Shown here piece after piece: positions 41,629-49,243 of a stretch of 64,000 nucleotides of DNA; position 1 is the stretch's first letter, and every line of letters starts with the position of its first letter. A program made the translations under genes and the position numbers. The notes under the pieces were generated by a model. That model had not been told where the DNA came from. It was given only the letters and a program-made list of their open reading frames with translations, and ran no database searches. This DNA comes from Polyangiaceae bacterium (lineage in GTDB: Bacteria > Myxococcota_A > Polyangia > Polyangiales > Polyangiaceae): the NCBI GenBank assembly GCA_022842465.1, contig JALHPN010000005.1, forward strand, positions 1 through 64,000, written 5' to 3'.

Positions 41629-43038
41629 GTGGACCTCCTCACGCCGATCCGCGGGATCGCGCTGGCCGCCCTCCTCGCCGCCTGCGCACCCTCACCCGAT
41701 CCTGCCCGCTCTCCCGCTCCCGATCCTGCCCGCTCTCCCGCTCCCTCGCCGGCCCCCGAGGATCTCGATCTCCGCCTGGACGACGGCTTCGCGCGCGCCG
41801 CGCACGTGCACGCGAACGGTGATCTCGCCCTCGTCGTCGAGCGTCCGGTCCACCTCCATACCCGACACGGGCGTCCCGACCGCAGGATCCTCCTCTTCGA
41901 CTCGACGGGCGCTCCACGCGGCCAGGTGGAGGCGGCCCCGTCGCGTACGCTCCTCGACGTCGCCGTCCACCCGTCCGGCGAGGGGACCGTCCTCGAGGCG
42001 GGCGACGACGGCTACCACCTCGTCCGCATCGATCGCGCGGGCGCGCGGCTCCGCGAGGTCCTGCTCGTCGATCCCGCGATCGCGACCGACCCTCCTCTCC
42101 TCCGCGACGGCGAGCCGTCGGGGCCGATCGAGCTCCACACCCGTGATACCGGACGCCTCGTCGCCGACGGCGAAGGGCTGGTCGTCGCGACACGCACGGG
42201 GCGCCACTCGGTGGTCGCCTATCGCGTCTCGGCGGCCCTCGTCGTCGAGGCGCGGACGCTCGTCGTGCCCGCCCATGCGATCTACCCCGTCGGCCTCACC
42301 GGCGGCAGCTACGACACGTTCGGACAGCTCGACGCGCACTACGGCGTCCACGTGGCGCGCGACGCGAGCGGGGTCGTGTACGTCGGAGTGCAGCATGCAC
42401 GCGTCGACTCCCTCGCGCTCGTCGAGGCGCTCAGCTCGGTCTTCGGTGACGTCGTCTTTGGCGATCCGGACGGGCGTGATCTCTACGTGACGCGCATCGC
42501 TCCGGACGGACGACGCCTCGGCGTGGTCGCGGTGGGGACCGCGGAGGAAGATCAGCTCTACGGCTTTCGCGCGACCGAGGACGGCGTACTCCTCGTCGGG
42601 CGCTCCGAGATCCCCGACGAGACCGGGACCGGCTTCGAGGCGCTCGTCGCGCGCGTCGACGGGAAGGGCGTCGCCTCGGTGCAGCGGTTCGACGTGGCGC
42701 GCGGGGACGTGGCGTTCGACGCCGTGCCTGTTGCCGGAGGCGTCCTCGTGGTCGGCGCGAGCGCCTATGTGCAGAACCCGCACGGCGCGAGCATCAGCGA
42801 GGAGGCGACGTCGTTCGCAGGGGTCCTCGCCTCGAGCGCGACCTCGCTCCACGCGGAGCTGGCCTCGCTCCCGGCGAGCCCTCGTCAGTCGCAGGTGCGA
42901 TTCGCCGTGCCCCTCGCGGACGGCCGCGTGCTCGTCGGGGGGATGCTCGACGGTCCCGGCACCCATTCGGCGGACCTCGATCCAGCGCTCCTCCGCGCCC
43001 GCGGCTTCGTCACGGTTCGAGCGCTGCCCTCGCGCTGA
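41629..43038 (+). CDS. Predicted lipoprotein with beta-propeller-like repeats
   Basis: 469 residues starting at GTG with a lipoprotein signal MDLLTPIRGIALAALLAAC (Cys19). A linker with an exact 8-residue tandem duplication (DPARSPAP twice) follows. The rest consists of about seven repeating beta units carrying D-A-G or D-G turn motifs (DLALVVERPV, LLDVAVHPSGEGTVLEAGDD, VYVGVQHARVDSLALVEALS, DGVLLVGRSEIPDETGTGFE), so it should be a propeller. No enzyme motif or named family. Four bases after its stop a frame runs into sppA; co-transcription is likely. Confidence 0.8.
   Translation: MDLLTPIRGIALAALLAACAPSPDPARSPAPDPARSPAPSPAPEDLDLRLDDGFARAAHVHANGDLALVVERPVHLHTRHGRPDRRILLFDSTGAPRGQVEAAPSRTLLDVAVHPSGEGTVLEAGDDGYHLVRIDRAGARLREVLLVDPAIATDPPLLRDGEPSGPIELHTRDTGRLVADGEGLVVATRTGRHSVVAYRVSAALVVEARTLVVPAHAIYPVGLTGGSYDTFGQLDAHYGVHVARDASGVVYVGVQHARVDSLALVEALSSVFGDVVFGDPDGRDLYVTRIAPDGRRLGVVAVGTAEEDQLYGFRATEDGVLLVGRSEIPDETGTGFEALVARVDGKGVASVQRFDVARGDVAFDAVPVAGGVLVVGASAYVQNPHGASISEEATSFAGVLASSATSLHAELASLPASPRQSQVRFAVPLADGRVLVGGMLDGPGTHSADLDPALLRARGFVTVRALPSR
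41697..41744 (+). repeat. Exact 24-bp tandem duplication in the lipoprotein linker
   Basis: Two perfect copies of a 24-base unit encoding DPARSPAP. In frame, so copy-number change would only lengthen or shorten the linker behind the lipidated cysteine. Confidence 0.85.
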
Positions 43039-43076
43039 CCGCCGTGCGGTCCGCGCGGGAGCTAAGGTGGCGCGAG

Positions 43077-44831
43077 ATGGTGCTCCTCCGAGTCCTGGGC
43101 CTCCTCGTCGACGTCCTCTTCTTGCCCCTTCGCTGGCTCTCGCGCAGGCGGGCCGTCCGCGACGGCTCGTACGTGTCGCTCGTCGTCGACGGAGGCGTCG
43201 CCGACATGGTCGCGCCGGAGCCCGTCTGGCGTCGCTTCGTGTCGGGCCGTGGAGAGGCGAGGACGACGTCGATCCATGCGGTGACCGAGCTCGTAGACGC
43301 GCTCGTGTCCGACGCGCGCATCCGCGGCCTCGTCGTGACCCTGAAGCACCTCGCGTCGGGGATGGCGAGCGCGACGTCCCTCCGCGAGCAGCTCCATCGC
43401 GTGCGCGCGGCGGGCAAGGAGGTGGTCGTTCACCTGCCCGTCGGGGGGAGCACGAAGGAGGTCTACGTCGCGAGCGTCGCGACGAGGCTCGTGGTCGGGC
43501 CGGCGGCGCAGCTCTCGCCACTCGGCTTCCTCAGCGCGAGCCGGTACGCGAAGCGCGCCGTCGACAAGGCGGGCCTGGACGTGGAGATCTTCGCCTGCGG
43601 CGACTACAAGAGCGCGGGCGAGACGCTCGTGCGAGACACGATGAGCGACGCGCAGCGCGAGCAGATAGGCGCGCTCCTCGACGGTCACGACCACGCGCTC
43701 GTGTCGGCGATCGCCGAGGGCCGCGGCATCCCGATCGAGCGCGCGCGCGCCCTCGTCGACGGAGCGCCGTACTTCGGGCGCGCGGCGGTCTCGGCCGGGC
43801 TCGCCGACGGCGTCGCGTACGAGGACGAGGTCGCCGCCTCGCTCGCGCCGAAGGATCCGAGCCGCGAGGACGCCGGCCCGAGGCCGGTTCGCGGCGTCCT
43901 CTCGGCGGTAGCGTATCTCCGGGCGGCGAAGCGGCCGCTCCTCCGACGGATCCGCCGCCGTCCGATCCTCGCCGTCATCCCGGTCCACGGCACGATCGCG
44001 CACGCCGACGGTCCCCTCGGCACCTTCGCGACGGACGAGCGCGTGACCCGGATGGTCCGCGCCGCGCGGCTCGACCGGCGCGTGGTCGGCGTCGTCCTCC
44101 ACGTCGACTCGCCCGGAGGGAGCGCGCTCGCGTCCGATCGCATGTTCCACGAGATCGCAGAGCTCGCGCGGCACAAGCCCGTCGTCGCGTGCTTCGCGAA
44201 CGTCGCCGCGAGCGGCGGCTACTACGTCGCGGCGCCGGCGCACCGCATCGTCGCAGAGCCCACCACCGTGACCGGATCCATCGGGGTCGTCGCCGCGCGC
44301 GTCGGCCTCGAGCCGCTCCTCGAGCGTCTCGGGATCCGCACGGAGGTCGTCCGGCGGGGAGCACGGGCAGGGCTCCTCTCCCCGTCGCTCCCGCTCGGCG
44401 ACGACGAGCGCGCGGCGCTCCGGCGCGAGCTCGACGCGACGTACGACGCGTTCCTCGGGATCGTGAGCGAGGGGCGCAAGCTCCCCCGCGAGGAGGTCGA
44501 GCGGCTCGCTCGAGGGCGGGTCTACACCGGTGTGGAGGCCCACGCGGCGAAGCTCGTCGACGTGCTCGGCGGCTTCGACGTCGCGCTCCGCGAGCTCCGC
44601 GCGCTCGTTCCCGACACGCGGGCGCGCGAACGCGCCGAGGCGCATCTCGTCCGTGCTCCCAGGCAGGCGCTGCCGGTGCTCGAGCCGCCGGCGCCAGCGC
44701 GCGCGCTCCTCGACGGCCTCCGCGTGCTCCTTGGCGGGTCGGCCGTCGAGACGGACATGATCGCGCTCGCGCTGGCGGGAGAGCGCGTTCTCCTCCTCGA
44801 AGCGAGACACGTGGTCGCCGCCGCGGGATGA
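43077..44831 (+). CDS. sppA: Signal peptide peptidase SppA (protease IV), long form
   Basis: 584 residues from the ATG at 43077, preceded by GGAG and AGG; a GTG at 43044 is less likely. An N-terminal hydrophobic stretch (VLLRVLGLLVDVLFLPLRWL) anchors it. The two-domain S49 layout carries the general base Lys178 (CGDYKSAGETLV) in the first half and nucleophile Ser379 (NVAASGGYYVA) in the second, 201 residues apart as in E. coli SppA. The typical TVTGSIGVV follows the serine. It degrades cleaved signal peptides in the membrane. The many lipoproteins and secreted proteins around it fit but do not prove a link. Confidence 0.95.
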   Translation: MVLLRVLGLLVDVLFLPLRWLSRRRAVRDGSYVSLVVDGGVADMVAPEPVWRRFVSGRGEARTTSIHAVTELVDALVSDARIRGLVVTLKHLASGMASATSLREQLHRVRAAGKEVVVHLPVGGSTKEVYVASVATRLVVGPAAQLSPLGFLSASRYAKRAVDKAGLDVEIFACGDYKSAGETLVRDTMSDAQREQIGALLDGHDHALVSAIAEGRGIPIERARALVDGAPYFGRAAVSAGLADGVAYEDEVAASLAPKDPSREDAGPRPVRGVLSAVAYLRAAKRPLLRRIRRRPILAVIPVHGTIAHADGPLGTFATDERVTRMVRAARLDRRVVGVVLHVDSPGGSALASDRMFHEIAELARHKPVVACFANVAASGGYYVAAPAHRIVAEPTTVTGSIGVVAARVGLEPLLERLGIRTEVVRRGARAGLLSPSLPLGDDERAALRRELDATYDAFLGIVSEGRKLPREEVERLARGRVYTGVEAHAAKLVDVLGGFDVALRELRALVPDTRARERAEAHLVRAPRQALPVLEPPAPARALLDGLRVLLGGSAVETDMIALALAGERVLLLEARHVVAAAG

Positions 44832-44847
44832 GCTAGCCTTCCCGAGC

Positions 44848-45705
44848 ATGATGGGGGTCGTCGGATGCGCCAGGGTCATCGGCGTCGCGGGGGCGGCGAC
44901 GGCGCTCGTCCTCGCGGCGTGCAGCGCGTTCTCGGGCGAGGACGAGCCGGACGCGCCTCCTGCGTCGGCCGACGCGGCGACAGAGGACGCGTTCGAGCCT
45001 TCGCCGGCGGACGCGGGCACCGAGGGCGCCGTCGTCGGCGACGCGGGCACGACGCTCCTCAGGGAGGACTTCTCGGGGCCGCTCGGGTCCGCGCACTTGT
45101 GGCAGCCGCCGGAGGAGGTAGGCGGATCGACCGTCGCGGTCGAGACGTTCCCGTGGTCGTCGGGGCCGAGCGGATCGCTCGTCGCGAGGGGGCCTGCGAC
45201 CGTCGCGGGCGACGGCGCCATCCGGGGCCGGATCGAGTCCGCGCGGCTGGAGCCGCCGCCCGGAACGAAGATGGTACGCGTCGAGATGCGCGTCTCCCTC
45301 GCGCCGCTGGCGCTCGACGGCGGCCTTGGCACGTTCACGCGTCTCGCCGTGCTCGGGCCCCCGCCGGCGACGGAGGGCAACGAGGTGGCTCTGCGCATCG
45401 ACAACAGCGGCGTGCTCAGCTTCGGGATCACGTGTGCGCAGGGGGCGACGTGTCCTGCGGGCGTCGACTCCGCCGCCCGGCCCGGCGAGCACGTGCTGGC
45501 GATGGAGGTCCTGGCGGACGTGCCGATCCCCGGTCAAGCGACCGTGCGGGGAGTGATCGACGGCAAGGCGTTCAGCGCGAGCACGACGGGCTTTCCGATC
45601 GGGCTCCTGCATCTCGCCTTGGGCGCGGTCAACACCCCGGGAGCGCGCCCCGCCGTGACCGTCGCCTTCGACGACATCCGCGTCACGGCGTTCCCCGCCC
45701 CCTGA
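44848..45705 (+). CDS. Predicted lipoprotein with concanavalin-like beta-sandwich domain
   Basis: 285 residues with lipoprotein signal ending VLAAC (Cys25), an Asp/Glu/Ala linker and a beta-sandwich domain resembling LamG/concanavalin-type folds: LLREDFSGPLGSAHLWQPPE, KMVRVEMRVSLAPLALDGGL, EVALRIDNSGVLSFGIT and the ending VAFDDIRVTAF. Two cysteines (ITCAQGATC) probably pair. A frameshifted relative occurs at 55847-56373, sharing the order of strands and the final AHFDDVLV. Follows sppA by 16 bases. Function unknown; a binding role is likely. Confidence 0.78.
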   Translation: MMGVVGCARVIGVAGAATALVLAACSAFSGEDEPDAPPASADAATEDAFEPSPADAGTEGAVVGDAGTTLLREDFSGPLGSAHLWQPPEEVGGSTVAVETFPWSSGPSGSLVARGPATVAGDGAIRGRIESARLEPPPGTKMVRVEMRVSLAPLALDGGLGTFTRLAVLGPPPATEGNEVALRIDNSGVLSFGITCAQGATCPAGVDSAARPGEHVLAMEVLADVPIPGQATVRGVIDGKAFSASTTGFPIGLLHLALGAVNTPGARPAVTVAFDDIRVTAFPAP

Positions 45706-45797
45706 TCTCCGCGTCCGCTCCGCTCGCGGTCCGCCGCGTCACCTGGGGCAACGTGTGGCACGAACCGCGCAGCGCGTGCTACACACCGGGTCCCTCG

Positions 45798-46505
45798 ATG
45801 CTCGCTACGCTCAGCTTCTGCGTCCTCGGATTCGCGAACGGCGTGCGCCATGCGCTCGAGCCGGATCACCTCGCGGCCGTGTCGACGCTCGTGGCGGATC
45901 AGCCGAGCCCGCGCGCGTCCTTCCGCTACGCCGCCGCGTGGGGCGCGGGGCACGCCGCCATGCTCGTGCTCGTCGGCGGCGCGCTCTCGGTCATGGAGCG
46001 GGAGCTCCCGCCCGCGGCGTCCGATGCGCTCGAGCTGGTCGTCGCCGTCGTCCTCGTCGCGCTCGGCGTGCGCGGCATCCTCCAGGCCGTCCGGGCCGGT
46101 CGCGCCGCCACGCCTGCGTTCACGCACGCGCACGCCGGCGAGGAGCACGTCCACGGCGGCGCGGTCGACCACGTCCACGTCCGCAGCGCCACCGTCGCGC
46201 GTCTCCCGTTCCTCGTCGGCATCGTCCACGGCCTCGCCGGCAGCGGCGCGATCGCGGCGCTCGTCGCGAGTCACGTGAGCCAGGCGGGCGGAGCGGCGAC
46301 GGGCGTCTCCTTCATCGCGATCTACGCGATCGGCGCCGCCGCCGGGATGTCCGCGCTCGCCGGCGTCCTCGGCTGGCCCCTGGCGCGCGTCACGCGGTCG
46401 GGCAGAGGCCTCGCGGCGGTGGTCGCCGTCAGCGCGGTGGTCTCGCTCGTCGTCGGCATCGCCTGGGGCGCACCCATCCTCGCGCGCGCGTTCGCCGCCG
46501 GCTGA
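45798..46505 (+). CDS. NicO/UreH-type nickel or cobalt permease family membrane protein
   Basis: 235 residues with about six membrane segments. The first helix carries the metal-transport signature HALEPDHLAAV, corresponding to HX4DH of nickel/cobalt permeases. A loop at about residues 110-130 is His-rich (THAHAGEEHVHGGAVDHVHV), a common metal-binding feature. GIVHGLAGSGAIAALVASHV in the middle is typical of the UreH/NicO group. Substrate could be Ni, Co or another divalent metal; no urease or hydrogenase gene is present here to decide. Start chosen at the ATG giving the conserved N terminus. Confidence 0.88.
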   Translation: MLATLSFCVLGFANGVRHALEPDHLAAVSTLVADQPSPRASFRYAAAWGAGHAAMLVLVGGALSVMERELPPAASDALELVVAVVLVALGVRGILQAVRAGRAATPAFTHAHAGEEHVHGGAVDHVHVRSATVARLPFLVGIVHGLAGSGAIAALVASHVSQAGGAATGVSFIAIYAIGAAAGMSALAGVLGWPLARVTRSGRGLAAVVAVSAVVSLVVGIAWGAPILARAFAAG

Positions 46506-46520
46506 GTCGAACCCCGCGCG

Positions 46521-48830
46521 TCACCGCACGGTGAAGGTGCCGATCCGCACGAGGTCGTCGCTCGCGTCGACCTTGCCCTGGTCAATCACCTTCGCGCGTC
46601 CGCGCCGCCCGGAGACGTGACCGACGCCGACGAGCACGTCCCACTCACCAGGCGCGGCCTTGTCGAGGTGGACGCCGAACGCGTCGTCGACGAGCGCCCC
46701 TTCGGGCGCGTCGGACAGGAAGAAGCTCCGCGCGACGACCTGGTGGTCCGCGTTGAAGAAATCCTGCGGCTCGTTCTCCTTGTCCTTCTCGCGCGTCGTG
46801 TCCTTCGGGAGCTTCTCGCGTCGCTCGACGTGCACGAAGATGGACGTCGTGCGCGGGATCGCACCCGTTCGCCGCAAGAACAGATCGACGTAGAGGTTCG
46901 CGCGCTCGTCCGGAGGGCGGAGGACCACCCCTTCGAGGACGACGGGGACGTCCCATCGCGTCCCGAAGCGGCGCGCGTCGTCCGGCATCGCGGCCACGAT
47001 CGCGGGCGCGCCGTTCGCGTTGCGCGGGACGGGCACGGGCCACTTCGGCTCGTCCCACCCGAGCCGCATCACGCCGAGGACGAGCCACGGCGCCGCCGCG
47101 AGCCCGAGCGCGATCGCCGTCGTTCGCCTCCCGAACGCGGGTCGGCCTCCCCGGAACATCACTCCGAGACCGACGAGCGAGAGGAGCGCGACGAGCGACA
47201 CGAGGCCGCCCGTCTTCGCGGATCGAGGCTGGAACGAGAGGACGACGTCGTGCTCGCCCGCCGGGAGCTCGACGGCGAGGAGCCCGTCCTCCGAGACGAC
47301 GGCGCCGACGTTCGCGCGCCAGCCCGGGTGCCAGTTCTGGTTCACGAAGAGCTTCGCCGCGCGCGAGAGCGACGCGCGCACGGTGACCCGGTTCGGCGAC
47401 CACGCCTTGCGCGTGACCGTGCCCGCCGTCTCGTCCTCGAGGTACTCCTCCTTGTCGAGATCGCCTCGCAGCCGGGAGCTCTGGACGACGGGGTGGACCT
47501 CCCAGCACGAGAGCGAGCCGAGGTTCTGCGCCTGCACGTGGGCCGCGAGCCAGCGGTTTCCCCGGCTCTGACGGAACGCGGAGTCGGCCGGCGCGGCCTG
47601 GAGGGCGCCCAGCGTGCGCGCACCGGCGGCGCGGTGGAAGGTCCGGATCTGCCCGACGAACGTGATCGCCAGCCCCGCGGCGAGCACGACGATCGATCCA
47701 GTGCGCCAGCGCGCCCCGTCCCCGAGCGTCGGCACCTTCTCCAGCGCGCGCGCGCAGGGCTCCGACGCGAAGAGGATCGCGAGCCAGAGGAACCGCTCCG
47801 GATACCGCAGCGCGGAGAGCACGGGGAGCTCACGGAGCAGCGCGAAGAGCGCCGGCTTCCGCGCGTAGCCCGCTGCGAGCCACACGAAGAGGATCGCGAC
47901 GATCATCGCGCGCACGCTCCTGCGGTCGGAGCCGCCGAGCGCCGCGAGCGCGAGGAAGATACCGCCGACGTAGAATTGACCGGCGAGCTCGACGTCTCCG
48001 TTCTTCGCCTCGAGGGTGCCCACGAGCATCGCCAAGATCGACTTCGGCGCGTGGCCCGGCGTCCCCGCCATGATGCGCGGGGCAGCCTCGAGCGTCTCCG
48101 CGACCGGGAAGAGACGGAAGAACGAAGCCGTCACGAGGAACGATGCCGTGAGCGCGAGCATCCCGATCGCGCGTCGCGTGCGCGCCGGACCTTCGATCTC
48201 GGACAGCGTCCGGAGCGACTCGAGCGCGACGGCGACGGCGACGAGCGGCGCCGCGAACGTGCCGCCGAAGCCGAGCACGGCCGCGAAGGCGATCGACGCG
48301 AGGACGACACCTGACGCGCGGCCTCGCGCGGCGAGCGTCACGCCGCAGAGCACCCACGGGACGAGCTCGAACCCCCAGAAGTTCGTCCACCCGCGGTAGT
48401 ACGACACCGCGAAGTGGCCCGAGAGGGCGAAGACGGGCGCCGCCAGAGCCGTCGCCCACGCCGTGCGCACGCGGAGCGAGAGCCAGCGGTAGGTCCCCTC
48501 CATCCCGAGGACGGCGAGGAGGAAGGCGACGAGCACCTCCGCCCGCTGGGCCCCGAGCCAGAGCGTCGCGAGGAACGTCGGCGACGCGAAGCGAGCCTGC
48601 GGCGCGCCGAGCGCGTACATGCCCCCGCAGTACCAGGGGTTCCACAGCGGGAGCTCGCCGAAGGCTCGCACCGTGGTCTCCGCGGCGCGCTCGTGGAGGA
48701 ACATCACTTGCGCATCGCGGAACTCGTTCAGCGCCGCCGCGCTCGCGAGCGCGGGGAACACCATCGCGAGCGCGAGGAGCGCGTAGACCGCGAGGCGGGC
48801 CGGCGAGTGCGCGGCGAGGCGGGCGAGCAT
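46521..48830 (-). CDS. YfhO-like GT-C-type integral membrane protein
   Basis: 769 residues with 10 or more membrane helices and a periplasmic C-terminal beta region. The stretch LPLWNPWYCGGMYALGAPQA and the DAQVMFLHERAAE before it match the YfhO family of predicted membrane glycosyltransferases, which use a lipid-linked sugar. Last gene of the minus-strand unit; one base separates its start from the preceding stop. The soluble end (about residues 600-769) has jelly-roll-like strands (WDVPVVLEGVVLRPPDERAN). Donor and acceptor are unknown. Confidence 0.85.
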   Translation of the reverse strand: MLARLAAHSPARLAVYALLALAMVFPALASAAALNEFRDAQVMFLHERAAETTVRAFGELPLWNPWYCGGMYALGAPQARFASPTFLATLWLGAQRAEVLVAFLLAVLGMEGTYRWLSLRVRTAWATALAAPVFALSGHFAVSYYRGWTNFWGFELVPWVLCGVTLAARGRASGVVLASIAFAAVLGFGGTFAAPLVAVAVALESLRTLSEIEGPARTRRAIGMLALTASFLVTASFFRLFPVAETLEAAPRIMAGTPGHAPKSILAMLVGTLEAKNGDVELAGQFYVGGIFLALAALGGSDRRSVRAMIVAILFVWLAAGYARKPALFALLRELPVLSALRYPERFLWLAILFASEPCARALEKVPTLGDGARWRTGSIVVLAAGLAITFVGQIRTFHRAAGARTLGALQAAPADSAFRQSRGNRWLAAHVQAQNLGSLSCWEVHPVVQSSRLRGDLDKEEYLEDETAGTVTRKAWSPNRVTVRASLSRAAKLFVNQNWHPGWRANVGAVVSEDGLLAVELPAGEHDVVLSFQPRSAKTGGLVSLVALLSLVGLGVMFRGGRPAFGRRTTAIALGLAAAPWLVLGVMRLGWDEPKWPVPVPRNANGAPAIVAAMPDDARRFGTRWDVPVVLEGVVLRPPDERANLYVDLFLRRTGAIPRTTSIFVHVERREKLPKDTTREKDKENEPQDFFNADHQVVARSFFLSDAPEGALVDDAFGVHLDKAAPGEWDVLVGVGHVSGRRGRAKVIDQGKVDASDDLVRIGTFTVR

Positions 48831-48831
48831 C

Positions 48832-49239
48832 TCAGTCGTACACCGGACGCGGCTTGCACGGCACGGCGCGGGCGCCGCGAGGGTCTCCCACCACGCCAGG
48901 TCGCCGCGCCGACGCGCGGACGTCCTCGTCGACGGCGCGGAGCACCTGCTCGACGGGGATCTTCTGCTTCTCGGACAGATCCTTCACGCGGTCGCGCTCC
49001 TGCGCGTGGAAGTCGTCGCGCTGAGACCAGAGGTCACCGGGGAAGGACTCGACGGACTTGTTCCGCCAGTGCGGCTCGTCGGTCGCGACCGAGCCGGCGA
49101 AGTACCGCGCCTCGCCGACGGTCGCGCGGCGACCGACGTCCGGCCGCGGCGCGCTCTCCGCGCGTGAGGCGACGAAGACCACGGAGCCCGCGAGGACGAC
49201 GAGCGACGCGATCGTGACCTTCCGAGCGATGACGGTCAC
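48832..49239 (-). CDS. Small single-pass membrane protein
   Basis: 135 residues. GTG at 49239 starts the conserved-looking N terminus MTVIARKVTIASLVVLAGSV with one hydrophobic segment, followed by a periplasmic charged region (WSQRDDFHAQERDRVKDLSE). No family is recognised. It is tightly packed: four bases after the stop of the TMTC-like gene and one base before the start of the YfhO-like gene. It is probably an accessory factor of the two glycosyltransferase-like proteins. Confidence 0.75.
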   Translation of the reverse strand: MTVIARKVTIASLVVLAGSVVFVASRAESAPRPDVGRRATVGEARYFAGSVATDEPHWRNKSVESFPGDLWSQRDDFHAQERDRVKDLSEKQKIPVEQVLRAVDEDVRASARRPGVVGDPRGARAVPCKPRPVYD

Positions 49240-49243
49240 GCGG

